DNA of 64,000 nt. It comes from Perlucidibaca piscinae DSM 21586 (GTDB lineage: Bacteria > Pseudomonadota > Gammaproteobacteria > Pseudomonadales > Moraxellaceae). The stretch's first letter is position 1, and every line of letters starts with the position of its first letter. A program made the translations under genes and the position numbers. Location of the stretch: contig NZ_ATUE01000009.1 in NCBI RefSeq assembly GCF_000420045.1, forward strand, positions 47,336-111,335, given 5' to 3'. The notes beneath the pieces are model-generated. The model did no database searches. It was not told the origin of the DNA and was given only the letters and a program-made list of their open reading frames with translations. This document shows, piece by piece, positions 33,279 to 41,994 of this stretch.

Positions 33279-36134
33279 ATGGATTACAAGACGACGCTGA
33301 ACCTGCCGGAAACCGGTTTCGCCATGAAGGCCAGCCTGGCCACGCGCGAACCGGCCCGTGTCGAGGCCTGGAAGCAGCAGGGCCTGTACGCGAAGATTCG
33401 CGCCGCGCGTGCCGGCCGTCCGCAGTTCATCCTGCATGACGGCCCGCCCTATGCCAATGGCGACATCCACATCGGGCATGCCGTCAACAAGATCCTCAAG
33501 GACATCATCGTCAAGGCCAAGACCCTGGGCGGCTTCGATGCGCCCTATGTGCCGGGCTGGGACTGCCATGGTCTGCCCATCGAGCTCAATGTCGAGAAGC
33601 AGGTCGGCAAGCCGGGCGTGAAGGTCAGCGCGAAGGAGTTCCGCGAGAAGTGCCGCGAGTACGCAGCCTCGCAGGTGGCGCGCCAGTCTGTCGATTTCCA
33701 GCGTCTGGGCGTGCTCGGCGACTGGGACCAGCCCTACCTGACCATGAACTACACCCAGGAAGCGGACATCATCCGCGTGCTCGGGCAGATCGTCGGCAAC
33801 GGGCACCTGCTCAAGGGGCTGAAGCCGGTGCACTGGTGCATGGACTGTGCCTCGGCGCTGGCCGAAGCCGAAGTGGAGTACCAGGACAAGACCTCGCCGG
33901 CCATCGATGTCGGCTTTGCCGTGGTTGATGCCGCCGACTTCTCGGCACGTGCCGGGCTGACTGCCGCTGGCAAGGCAGTCCCGACCGCCGAGCTGGTGAT
34001 CTGGACCACCACGCCGTGGACGCTGCCGGCCAACCAGGCGGTCTCCGTTCACCCCGAGCTGAGCTATGTGCTGGTGCGCGTCAGCGTGGCGGGCGTGGCA
34101 CGCCACCTGGTGCTGGCCGAGTCGCTGTGGGAGGGCGCTGTCGCGCGATACGAGGGCAGCGATGCCGAGGTGCTGGCCACATTCGCCGGCCAGGCGCTTG
34201 AAGGCCTGCAGCTGCAGCATCCGTTCCTGGCGCGCGTGGTGCCGGTGATTGTCGGTGATCATGTCACCGCCGATGCCGGTACCGGCGCCGTGCACACCGC
34301 ACCCGGCCATGGCCAGGACGACTACGTCGTCGGCCGCCGCTACGGTCTGCCGGTCGACAACCCGGTGGACGGCAACGGCGTGTTCCTGGCGTCGACCCCG
34401 GTCATGCGCTCGGGTGCCGTGCTTGCCGGCCTGCACGTGAACAAGGCCAACGAGCCCATTCTCGACGAGCTGCGCCTGCCGCGTGGCGATGGTGCCGCGC
34501 CGCTGCTCTGCTTCAGGAAGCTCAATCACAGCTACCCGCACTGCTGGCGCCACAAGACGCCGATCATCTTCCGCGCCACCCCGCAGTGGTTCATCAGCAT
34601 GTCGCAGAACGGCCTGCGCGATGCCGCGCTGGATGCCATCAAGCAGGTGCAGTGGCTGCCCGACTGGGGTCAGGCCCGCATCGAGGGCATGGTCGCCGGG
34701 CGTCCGGACTGGTGCATCTCGCGTCAGCGCACCTGGGGCGTGCCGATCACGCTGTTCGTGCACAAGGAGACTGGCGAGCTGCATCCGCGCACGGCTGAGC
34801 TCATCGAGCAGGTCGCGCTCAAGGTCGAGCAGGCCGGCATCGAGGCCTGGTTCGAGCTGGCCCCCGCCGAGCTGCTGGGTGACGAGGCTGGCCAGTACGA
34901 CAAGGTCACCGATACCCTCGACGTCTGGTTCGACTCCGGCGTCACCCACACCTGCGTGCTCAAGCGCTTCAAGGGCCTGAGCTATCCGGCCGATCTTTAC
35001 CTGGAAGGCTCCGACCAGCATCGCGGCTGGTTCCAATCCTCGCTGCTGGCCGCCATCGGTGCCAACGGCAGCGCACCCTACAAGACCGTGCTCACGCATG
35101 GCTTCACGGTGGATGGCCAGGGTCGCAAGATGTCCAAGTCGGTCGGCAACGTGGTGGCACCGCAGAAGGTCATGCAGACCCTGGGTGCCGACATCATCCG
35201 TCTCTGGGTGTCGGCCACCGACTACCGCGGCGAGATGTCGGTCAGCGACGAGATCCTGACCCGCATGTCGGACAGCTACCGCCGCATCCGCAACACGCTG
35301 CGCTTCCTGCTGTCCAACCTGAACGGCTTCGAGCCCGCGCGCGATGCCGTGCCGGCCGACCAGATGCTGGCGCTCGACCGCTGGGTGGTGGATGCCGCCG
35401 CCAGCCTGCAGGACGACATCATCGCGGCCTATGACGAGCTGGCCTTCCACCAGATCTATCACAAGCTGCACAACTTCTGTGTCGCCGAGCTGGGCGGCTT
35501 CTACCTCGACATCATCAAGGATCGCCAGTACACCACGCAGGCCGATTCGCTGGCGCGGCGTTCGGCGCAGACCGCGCTCTGGCACATCGCCGAGGCCTTC
35601 GTGCGCTGGGCCGCGCCCATCCTCAGCTTCACCGCCGAGGAGATCTGGGAGGTGCTGCCGGGCGAGCATGCCGACAGCGTGTTCCTGGCCGAGTGGCACA
35701 CCGGCCTGGCCCGTCTGCCCGAAGACAAGCCGTTGCTGACGCGCGCCTACTGGGATCGCGTGCTGGCCGTGAAGTCGGCGGTCAACAAGCAGATCGAGGA
35801 GGCACGCAATCGCAAGGAGATCGGCTCCGGCCTGTCCGCCGAGGTCGAGCTGTTCGTGTCGGATGAGCTGCGTGACCTGCTGGCCCAGCTCGAAGACGAG
35901 CTGCGCTTCGTGCTCATCACCTCGGCCGCGCGCCTGCGTCCGCTGGCGGAGCAGGGCGGTGTCGCCACCGACGTCGACGGCCTGCGCGTGGCGGTGATGC
36001 CGTCCACTTACGTGAAGTGCTCACGCTGCTGGCACTACCGCGCCGATGTCGGCAGCGACCCGGCGCATCCCGAGATCTGTGCGCGCTGCGTGGCCAACGT
36101 GGCTGGCAGCGGCGAGGTGCGTCACCATGCTTAA
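33279..36134 (+). CDS. ileS: Isoleucyl-tRNA synthetase
   Basis: This 951-residue class I synthetase has the HIGH signature (GDIHIGHAVNK, about residue 66), the KMSKS loop (GRKMSKSVGN, about 615), a CP1 editing domain containing TTPWTLPANQAV, and a C-terminal zinc finger with two Cys pairs (CSRCWHY and CARC). The ATG at 33279 overlaps nothing and gives MDYKTTLNLPETGF, the usual N-terminus. Its stop overlaps the start of lspA by eight bases. Confidence 0.98.
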   Translation: MDYKTTLNLPETGFAMKASLATREPARVEAWKQQGLYAKIRAARAGRPQFILHDGPPYANGDIHIGHAVNKILKDIIVKAKTLGGFDAPYVPGWDCHGLPIELNVEKQVGKPGVKVSAKEFREKCREYAASQVARQSVDFQRLGVLGDWDQPYLTMNYTQEADIIRVLGQIVGNGHLLKGLKPVHWCMDCASALAEAEVEYQDKTSPAIDVGFAVVDAADFSARAGLTAAGKAVPTAELVIWTTTPWTLPANQAVSVHPELSYVLVRVSVAGVARHLVLAESLWEGAVARYEGSDAEVLATFAGQALEGLQLQHPFLARVVPVIVGDHVTADAGTGAVHTAPGHGQDDYVVGRRYGLPVDNPVDGNGVFLASTPVMRSGAVLAGLHVNKANEPILDELRLPRGDGAAPLLCFRKLNHSYPHCWRHKTPIIFRATPQWFISMSQNGLRDAALDAIKQVQWLPDWGQARIEGMVAGRPDWCISRQRTWGVPITLFVHKETGELHPRTAELIEQVALKVEQAGIEAWFELAPAELLGDEAGQYDKVTDTLDVWFDSGVTHTCVLKRFKGLSYPADLYLEGSDQHRGWFQSSLLAAIGANGSAPYKTVLTHGFTVDGQGRKMSKSVGNVVAPQKVMQTLGADIIRLWVSATDYRGEMSVSDEILTRMSDSYRRIRNTLRFLLSNLNGFEPARDAVPADQMLALDRWVVDAAASLQDDIIAAYDELAFHQIYHKLHNFCVAELGGFYLDIIKDRQYTTQADSLARRSAQTALWHIAEAFVRWAAPILSFTAEEIWEVLPGEHADSVFLAEWHTGLARLPEDKPLLTRAYWDRVLAVKSAVNKQIEEARNRKEIGSGLSAEVELFVSDELRDLLAQLEDELRFVLITSAARLRPLAEQGGVATDVDGLRVAVMPSTYVKCSRCWHYRADVGSDPAHPEICARCVANVAGSGEVRHHA

Positions 36135-36627
36135 GGCGCTTTTTCGCCAGCCCGGCAGCTGGCTCTGGCTGGCGCTTGCCGTTTATGCCCTGGATTACCT
36201 GACCAAGGTCTGGGCCAGCGAGAACCTGGTCTACGGCTGGAGCCGGGAGATACTGCCGTTCATGAACTGGACGCTGGCGCACAACACCGGCGCCGCCTTC
36301 AGCATGCTCAGCGAGGCGGGCGGCTGGCAGCGCTGGTTCTTCGTGGGTCTGGCGCTGGTGGTCAGCATCGGTCTGCTGATCTGGCTGTTCCGCCTGCCGG
36401 CAACGGCACGCTGGCTGCCGGTGGCGATTGCCCTGTTGCTGGGTGGTGCGATCGGCAACCTGCATGACCGCATCCTGCAGGGTTACGTCGTCGACTTCAT
36501 TCATGTCTACTACGGTGACTGGCATTTCCCGGCCTTCAACATTGCCGATTGCGGCATCACCGTCGGAGCCATCATGCTGATCATCGACAGCCTTTTTCTG
36601 GAGCAGCGACGGGAGCGCAGCCAATGA
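36127..36627 (+). CDS. lspA: Lipoprotein signal peptidase (signal peptidase II)
   Basis: This 166-residue, four-helix aspartyl protease removes lipoprotein signal peptides after lipidation. Both catalytic Asp regions are present: GAIGNLHDRI and FNIADCGITVG. The TLAHNTGAAFS motif is conserved. Start at 36127 lies inside ileS and stop overlaps fkpB (ATGA). This ileS-lspA-fkpB-ispH order is standard in Gammaproteobacteria. Confidence 0.97.
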   Translation: MLKALFRQPGSWLWLALAVYALDYLTKVWASENLVYGWSREILPFMNWTLAHNTGAAFSMLSEAGGWQRWFFVGLALVVSIGLLIWLFRLPATARWLPVAIALLLGGAIGNLHDRILQGYVVDFIHVYYGDWHFPAFNIADCGITVGAIMLIIDSLFLEQRRERSQ

Positions 36628-37082
36628 ACCGCATCGGACCCGGCAAGCGCGTCAGCTTGCATTTCACCGTGTCGCTGGGCTCCGGCGAGGTGCTCGACAG
36701 CACCCGCGAGCGTGAGCAGCCACCGACGTTCGTGTTTGGTGACGGCAGCCTGCTGCCCGGCTTCGAGCGCGCCATCGAGGGCCTGCAGGCCGGCGACCAG
36801 GGCCGCTTCACGATTGCCGCCGCCGACGGCTTCGGCCTCTGGCAGGAAGACAACGTCCAGCACTTTCCGCGTCACCAGTTCGGCGAACAGCTGCTCGAGC
36901 CCGGCATGGTGATGAACTTCGCCGATGCCAGCGGTGCCGAGCTGCCCGGCGTCATCAAGGACCTGCCCGACGGCGTGGTCGTGGTCGATTTCAACCACCC
37001 GCTGTCAGGGCGCGATCTGGTGTTCGAGGTCGATATCCTGCGCGTTGTCGATGCCGACGCCAGCCCCGTATCCTTGCAGTGA
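36624..37082 (+). CDS. fkpB: FKBP-type peptidyl-prolyl isomerase (FkpB/SlyD-like)
   Basis: This 152-residue protein has an FKBP domain with an inserted flap. Signatures are VSLHFTVSLGSGEVLDST, FVFGDGSLLPGFERAIEGLQAGD, and DFNHPLSGRDLVFEVDI. It catalyses proline isomerisation during folding. It overlaps lspA by four bases. A long hairpin separates it from ispH. Confidence 0.95.
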   Translation: MNRIGPGKRVSLHFTVSLGSGEVLDSTREREQPPTFVFGDGSLLPGFERAIEGLQAGDQGRFTIAAADGFGLWQEDNVQHFPRHQFGEQLLEPGMVMNFADASGAELPGVIKDLPDGVVVVDFNHPLSGRDLVFEVDILRVVDADASPVSLQ

Positions 37083-37096
37083 TACAAAACATGTGA

Positions 37097-37171
37097 GTGT
37101 GTCTGGCGGGGTAAGGGGGGCGGAAATGATAGCGAAGCGTTTTTCCGCCCTCCTTACCCCGCCAGACACAC
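37097..37171. repeat. 30-bp inverted repeat (hairpin) between fkpB and ispH
   Basis: The arms 37097-37126 and 37142-37171 are complementary at 29 of 30 positions, and the one exception forms a G-U pair in RNA. The arms start GTGTGTCTGGCGGGGTAAGG, and the loop is 15 bases. The right arm ends only 16 bases before the ispH ATG, so the stem sits next to its ribosome-binding site (GGAG at 37177-37180). There is no U-tract, so simple termination is unlikely. Options are an RNA control element for ispH, a processing site, or a small inserted palindromic element. Confidence 0.9.
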
Positions 37172-37187
37172 CTCCTGGAGTTGAGTC

Positions 37188-38138
37188 ATGGATATCAAGC
37201 TCGCCAACCCGCGTGGATTCTGTGCCGGCGTTGATCGCGCCATCGAGATCGTGAACCGCGCGCTTGAAGTCTTCGGTCCCCCCATCTACGTGCGTCACGA
37301 GGTCGTGCACAACAAGTTCGTGGTGGATGACCTGCGCAACCGCGGTGCGGTGTTCGTCGACGAGCTCGACCAGGTGCCGGATGACGCCATCGTCATCTTC
37401 TCGGCACATGGCGTTTCGCAGGCGGTGCAGGCCGAGGCGGCCCGTCGCGGCCTCAAGGTCTTCGATGCCACCTGCCCGCTGGTCACCAAGGTGCACATCG
37501 AGGTTTCGCGCTATGCCCGTTCCGGCACCGAAGCCATCCTCATCGGGCACGCCGGCCATCCCGAGGTCGAGGGCACCATGGGCCAGTACGAGACGGCGCA
37601 TGGCGGCAGCATCTACCTAGTCGAGGACGAGGACGATGTCGCCCGCTTGCAGGTGCGCCATCCCGACCAGCTCGCCTTCGTGACCCAGACCACGCTCTCG
37701 GTGGATGACACCGCCCGCGTCATCGATGCCCTGCGCGCACGCTTCCCGGCCATCCAGGGGCCGCGCAAGGACGACATCTGCTACGCCACCCAGAACCGCC
37801 AGGACGCGGTCAAGACACTGGCCGGCCAGTGCCAGCTGGTGCTGGTGGTGGGCTCGCCGAACTCATCCAATTCCAACCGGCTGCGCGAACTGGCCGAGCG
37901 CATCGGTGCGCGCGCCTACCTGATCGACAACGCCGACCAGATCGAGAAGGCCTGGCTGGATGGTGTCGAAGCCGTGGGCGTCACCGCCGGGGCGTCGGCG
38001 CCGGAGGTGCTGATCACCCAGGTCATCGAGCGCCTGGAGAGCTGGGGCGGCCAGGCCCCGGAAGAGCTGGCCGGGCGTCCCGAGAACATCACCTTCTCCA
38101 TGCCGCGCGAGTTGCGCATCCCCGTCAAGCTGGTCTGA
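37188..38138 (+). CDS. ispH: 4-hydroxy-3-methylbut-2-enyl diphosphate reductase
   Basis: This 316-residue iron-sulfur enzyme makes IPP and DMAPP in the last step of the MEP pathway. Three cluster cysteines are visible: GFCAGV (Cys12), DATCPLVTKVH (about 96) and ICYATQNRQ (about 198). The catalytic TQTTLS and SSNSNRL motifs are present. GGAG lies seven bases before the ATG. The hairpin just upstream could influence its expression. Confidence 0.97.
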   Translation: MDIKLANPRGFCAGVDRAIEIVNRALEVFGPPIYVRHEVVHNKFVVDDLRNRGAVFVDELDQVPDDAIVIFSAHGVSQAVQAEAARRGLKVFDATCPLVTKVHIEVSRYARSGTEAILIGHAGHPEVEGTMGQYETAHGGSIYLVEDEDDVARLQVRHPDQLAFVTQTTLSVDDTARVIDALRARFPAIQGPRKDDICYATQNRQDAVKTLAGQCQLVLVVGSPNSSNSNRLRELAERIGARAYLIDNADQIEKAWLDGVEAVGVTAGASAPEVLITQVIERLESWGGQAPEELAGRPENITFSMPRELRIPVKLV

Positions 38139-38202
38139 GTGGCGGCACTGCGGTCCCGGGTCTAGCCTTTGAGATGACCAGGCTGGATTGCGGGGCCGCA
38201 TC

Positions 38203-38727
38203 ATGTCGAGACTGCAGGTATCCGCCGCTGCGCGTCCGGGCTGTGCCGGATTCTCCCTCGTTGAGTCACTGCTGGCACTGACCCTGCTGATGACGGCCAT
38301 GACCGGTCTCATGCAGGCCCAGGCCGGCGCACTGATCAGCAGCCGCATCGCCTTGCAGCAGCAGGAGGCGGCGCTGCTCCTGCGCGATCTGCTCGGACGC
38401 TGGCAGCTCAACCGCGACGCTGCCAGCACCTACCTGAGCGCCTTGCAGGCCCCCCTGGAGGCGGTGGCGGCAGCCGATCCCTGTCTGACGGCCGCCTGCG
38501 CTCCCGAACCGCGCGCCAGTGCCGATGTCGCCGCGCTGGCCGAGTCCCTGCGCCAGCGCCTGCCGCAGCCCCGCTGGCTGCTCGAACCCTGTCTGGATCA
38601 TCCCGGTCACTGCCTGCTGGTGGCCTGGGGCGGAACCGAGGCCAGCAGCGGCCCGGATGGTGCCTGTCTGGATGCTGCCGGCCAGCGTCATGCCAGCGCG
38701 CGCTGCCTGGTGGTGGTGTTGCCATGA
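38203..38727 (+). CDS. pilV: Type IV pilus minor pilin, PilV-like
   Basis: This 174-residue prepilin has a leader ending in Gly followed by FSLVESLLALTLLM (cleavage about residue 17/18, Glu at +5), the type III signal for PilD. The C-terminal domain has several Cys that may form disulfides (CLTAAC, CLDHPGHC). The PilV assignment rests on order (PilV, PilW, PilX) and on similarity at the N-terminus. The ATG at 38203 is used; the upstream TTG at 38188 is not needed. It overlaps pilW by four bases. Confidence 0.82.
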   Translation: MSRLQVSAAARPGCAGFSLVESLLALTLLMTAMTGLMQAQAGALISSRIALQQQEAALLLRDLLGRWQLNRDAASTYLSALQAPLEAVAAADPCLTAACAPEPRASADVAALAESLRQRLPQPRWLLEPCLDHPGHCLLVAWGGTEASSGPDGACLDAAGQRHASARCLVVVLP

Positions 38728-39476
38728 GGCGTTTCGGCGAGCGCGGTTTCAGTCTCGCCGAGTGGCTGCTGGCGGTGTTGATCGGCAGCCTCATCCTGGC
38801 GTCGGCGTTGCTCTTGCTGCAGGTGCAGCTGCAGCACCTGACCCGGCTGCGCGTGCCTCAGTCTCTGCAGCAGGAGGCGGTCTGGCTGCTGACTCGCTGG
38901 CAGCACGGCGTCCTGCTTGCCGGGCAGGGAGGGGTGGCGGCGCTGGGTTGGCCGGAGCCCGGGCTGCGCGCCTGGTGGCCGGCCGATGGCCGGGGTGCTG
39001 GCACACCACGCAGTGACCAGCTGCTGCTGCAGCGTGTGCTGGCGCAGGCGGCCAGTGATTGCGAGGGTACCCTGGTCGCGGCGGGCCGCGTGCTCGTCGA
39101 GCGCTATCACGTGCGGGCCGACAGCAGCTCCTCCCAGCTGGTGCTGGCCTGCGATGGCGGCAGCTGCGGCGACGGCCTGTGCCAGCGCCTGGGCGATGCC
39201 GGCATCGCGCTGGCCTCCGGCATTCGCAGCCTGCAGGTGCTCTATGCCGTGCCTGCCGCCGGAGAGGCTCCTGGCTCATTGCGCTGGGTCGATGCGACCA
39301 CCTTGCAGGCCCAGAACGAGACTGGCGTGCGCGGCATCCGCATCGGCCTGCTGCTGAGCGCGCCGGAGTCCGCGGGCGGGCAGCGTGTCTCCGGCGCGTG
39401 GTTCGGGCATGTGCTGGAGGCCGGACCGGGGCATGCCGGTCACTGGCAGATGACCTGGGAGCTGCCGCATGGCTAG
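38724..39476 (+). CDS. pilW: Type IV pilus minor pilin, PilW-like
   Basis: This 250-residue prepilin has a very short leader (MRRFGERG) and cleavage before FSLAEWLLAVLIGSLILASA, with the Glu at +5. The size and the variable C-terminal domain with paired Cys (CDGGSCGDGLC) fit PilW. Minor pilins prime pilus assembly and can carry PilY1 at the tip. It overlaps both neighbours, so the cluster is translated as an operon. Confidence 0.83.
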   Translation: MRRFGERGFSLAEWLLAVLIGSLILASALLLLQVQLQHLTRLRVPQSLQQEAVWLLTRWQHGVLLAGQGGVAALGWPEPGLRAWWPADGRGAGTPRSDQLLLQRVLAQAASDCEGTLVAAGRVLVERYHVRADSSSSQLVLACDGGSCGDGLCQRLGDAGIALASGIRSLQVLYAVPAAGEAPGSLRWVDATTLQAQNETGVRGIRIGLLLSAPESAGGQRVSGAWFGHVLEAGPGHAGHWQMTWELPHG

Positions 39477-39972
39477 CCGGCAACGCGGCCAGGTGCTGCT
39501 TGCGGTGCTGCTGCTGACCGGGCTGCTCGCGGCACTGGGTCGGCAGGCGTTGCAGGCGGTCTGGCTGCAGCAGCATCAGGCCGCCGGCGAGCGCCATCAG
39601 CTGCTGCATGACAGCCGTCTCCTGGCCCGCGTGGCCTGGCTGGAAGCCTTGCCGATTCCGGGCCTGGGCAACATCGACAGCGGCCAGCCCTGGCATCCGT
39701 TGCGCACTTCCGATGCCGTGCAGCTGCGCTGCGGCCACTGGCAGGATGCCGTTGGCGCGGTCTGCACCGGCGAGCTGGCGGAGACGCCGGCTGACTGGCA
39801 ATGGCGTCTGCAGCGTCTGCCGGATACGGCGGAGTCGGCTGCCGAGGCCGCGACTGACACCACCGTCTTTGCCGCAGCCGGGCCGCAGCACTGGCAACTG
39901 GACGTGCTCGGTCGTGACGACGGCCGCCTCAGCGGCTGGCAGCTGCGCTACCGCCAGCTGGCGGCCCCGTGA
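39469..39972 (+). CDS. pilX: Type IV pilus minor pilin, PilX-like
   Basis: This 167-residue protein has a short basic N-terminus followed by GQVLLAVLLLTGLLAALG. It lacks the Glu at +5, as PilX/GspK-type pilins do. It lies between pilW and the FimT-like gene with overlaps on both sides. The assignment is by position and N-terminal pattern, since minor pilin C-termini are poorly conserved. Confidence 0.75.
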   Translation: MASRQRGQVLLAVLLLTGLLAALGRQALQAVWLQQHQAAGERHQLLHDSRLLARVAWLEALPIPGLGNIDSGQPWHPLRTSDAVQLRCGHWQDAVGAVCTGELAETPADWQWRLQRLPDTAESAAEAATDTTVFAAAGPQHWQLDVLGRDDGRLSGWQLRYRQLAAP

Positions 39973-40583
39973 TGATCCGCCCGGGCGGTCGTCCGGCGTA
40001 TGCCATGCGACTCAGGCAGCGCGGCGTGAGCCTGGTCGAGTTGCTGGTGGTGACCGCGCTGCTGGCCCTGACCTGTGTCGCCACCCTGGTGGACTGGCCC
40101 TACTGGCTGCGTCCCCAGCAGGGCCGGCAATGGCTGCTGCAGACACAGCAGGCACTGGTCCAGCTGCGCCTGCAGGCCATGCGCGAGCGCGAGGACATCA
40201 CGGTCTGTGCCGCGTCCGGAGCAGCGGCCTGCACGGCGCGCTGGCAGGGCAGCTGGCAGGTCTTTGCCGATGCCAATCTCGACCAGCGCTGGCAGCCCGG
40301 CGAGCGGCGCTACCCGCTGGTGCCGGAACTGCCGGCGGGCTGGCATCTGCACTGGCAGAGCTTTCGCCGCGATCCGGTGCTGATCTGGCGCCATGCCGGC
40401 GATGCCGGGTTCAGCAATGGCACCTTGACCCTGTGCCCGCCCAGACCGCAGGATGCGGCCCTCATGCAGCTGGTGATCAGCCGCAGCGGCCGGCTGCGGA
40501 TGGTGGTGCCGCTGCAGCTCGATGCGGCAGCCGTGCAGTCAGCCCGTTCGCGTTGCGGCTGGGGTGCGGGCCAGGGGGAGTGA
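39972..40583 (+). CDS. fimT: Type IV pilus minor pilin, FimT/GspH-like
   Basis: This protein of about 203 residues contains the prepilin motif G then VSLVELLVVTALLAL, then a GspH/FimT-type domain with VQLRLQAMREREDITVCAAS. The leader before the cleavage site is unusually long if translation starts at the ATG at 39972; an ATG at 40005 (leader MRLRQRG) would give a typical one. DNA-binding by FimT has been described in other species, but that cannot be judged here. No pilE or pilY2 gene follows. Confidence 0.78.
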   Translation: MIRPGGRPAYAMRLRQRGVSLVELLVVTALLALTCVATLVDWPYWLRPQQGRQWLLQTQQALVQLRLQAMREREDITVCAASGAAACTARWQGSWQVFADANLDQRWQPGERRYPLVPELPAGWHLHWQSFRRDPVLIWRHAGDAGFSNGTLTLCPPRPQDAALMQLVISRSGRLRMVVPLQLDAAAVQSARSRCGWGAGQGE

Positions 40584-40585
40584 GC

Positions 40586-41695
40586 ATGCGTGTGATCGTG
40601 GTGGGGGGCGGCATCAATGGCCTGCTGGTCAGCCGGCGTCTGGTGCAGGAAGGCGTGTCGGTGCAGCTGCTGGAGCGAGGCGAGCCGGGGCAGGAGTCGT
40701 CCTGGGCCGGTGGCGGCATCGTCTCGCCGCTTTACCCGTGGCGCTATGCCGAGCCGGTGACTGCCCTCGCCAGCCATGCCCAGCAGGCCTATCCGGCACT
40801 GGTGGCGGCCTTGCGGGACGAGACTGGCATCGACAGCGAGCTGGAGCGCTGCGGCCTGCTTTTCGTCAACACCCCGGATGCCGAGCCCGCGCTGGCGTGG
40901 GCCGCCGGCCGCCAGATGCCGGTGCAGACGCTGACACGCGCCGAGCTGCATGCCGGCTGGTCAGGCCTGGCAGCGGATGCCGACACCGGACTCTTCTTTC
41001 CGACCCTGGCGCATGTCCGCAACCCGCGCCTGCTGCAGGCGCTGCAGGCCATGCTGGGGCGTCACCCGCTGGCGCAGGTGCTCATCGATGCCGAGGTCGA
41101 GGCGGTGCTGCCGGCTGCGGCCGGCCACGCTGCCGGGGTGCGCCTGCGCTCAGGGCAGCTGCTGCATGCCGATGCGGTGGTGGTGTGTGCCGGGGCCTGG
41201 ACCGCGCAGCTGCTCGCCGGTGCCGGCGTGACGCTGCCGATCCGCCCGGTGCGCGGCCAGATGCAGCTCTACAAGACCGCACCCGGCTCCTTGCCGGGCA
41301 TGATCCTGCGTGACGGGCACTACCTGATTCCGCGTCGTGACGGTCATGTGCTGTGCGGGTCGACGCTGGAGGATGCCGGTTTCGACAAGCACACTACCGA
41401 GGTCGCCGGGCAGGAGCTGGCGGCTGCCGTGCGCGCGATCTGGCCGGCCCTGGCGAAGCAGCCGCTGCTGCGGCAGTGGGCGGGATTGCGTCCCTTCGCG
41501 CCCAACGGGGTGCCCTTCATCGGGCCGCTGCCGGGACAGCAGGGGATATGGATCAATGCCGGCCAGTTCCGCAATGGTCTGGTGCTGGCACCGGCCTCGG
41601 CCGAGGTGCTCACGGATCAGCTGCTGGGGCGCCAGGGCCGGATCGATCCGGCGCCCTACCAGCCGGGCAGGGCGAGTCAGTCGCCGGAGGGGTGA
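40586..41695 (+). CDS. thiO: Glycine oxidase ThiO / FAD-dependent amino-acid oxidase
   Basis: This 369-residue flavoprotein has an N-terminal Rossmann motif VVGGGINGLL (about 5-14) and the DAO C-terminal signature WAGLRPFAPNGVPFIGP. ThiO oxidises glycine to the iminoacetate used for the thiazole of thiamine. It follows fimT here and also next to pilin genes in Pseudomonas. AGGGGGAG precedes the ATG. Its 3' end overlaps the convergent small gene by 19 bases. A general D-amino acid oxidase is the alternative. Confidence 0.88.
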   Translation: MRVIVVGGGINGLLVSRRLVQEGVSVQLLERGEPGQESSWAGGGIVSPLYPWRYAEPVTALASHAQQAYPALVAALRDETGIDSELERCGLLFVNTPDAEPALAWAAGRQMPVQTLTRAELHAGWSGLAADADTGLFFPTLAHVRNPRLLQALQAMLGRHPLAQVLIDAEVEAVLPAAAGHAAGVRLRSGQLLHADAVVVCAGAWTAQLLAGAGVTLPIRPVRGQMQLYKTAPGSLPGMILRDGHYLIPRRDGHVLCGSTLEDAGFDKHTTEVAGQELAAAVRAIWPALAKQPLLRQWAGLRPFAPNGVPFIGPLPGQQGIWINAGQFRNGLVLAPASAEVLTDQLLGRQGRIDPAPYQPGRASQSPEG

Positions 41696-41925
41696 TCGCG
41701 GAACCAGGCGTCGCGATGCGCCTCGCTGCAGAACACCTTGCCGCGCGACTGCGTGCTTTCGCCGGCCGGCACGTGCACGTCGCAGTAGGCGCAGCGCTGC
41801 ATGACCTGGGGCGGGGTGTCGGCAGGCGGCAGCTGTGCCGGTGGCGTGATCAGCTTGCGCACCAGCTTGTAGCCCAGCCACACGAACAGGGCGATCAAAA
41901 GCAAACGCAGGATCAGGGCCATCAT
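41677..41925 (-). CDS. PP0621-like small membrane protein with a Cys-rich tail
   Basis: This 82-residue protein has an N-terminal helix (about 3-22) and a C-terminal segment with CAYCDVHVP, a further Cys in VFCSEAH and nearby His. This is a likely zinc ribbon of the PP0621/MYND-like type. Homologues lie near the bamD and pil genes in Pseudomonas. Function is unknown. GGAAGC precedes the ATG. It overlaps the end of thiO on the other strand. Confidence 0.75.
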   Translation of the reverse strand: MMALILRLLLIALFVWLGYKLVRKLITPPAQLPPADTPPQVMQRCAYCDVHVPAGESTQSRGKVFCSEAHRDAWFRDHPSGD

Positions 41926-41994
41926 GCTTCCTTCTGCTGGCAGTCGTAGTCGACTATCCTAAGGGACTTCCAGCCCACTGCCTACACCGTGACC

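Noticed and set aside
33126..35699. 857-codon minus-strand frame opposite ileS
   Set aside because: ileS on the plus strand has all synthetase motifs; the antisense translation is low complexity with no start signals.
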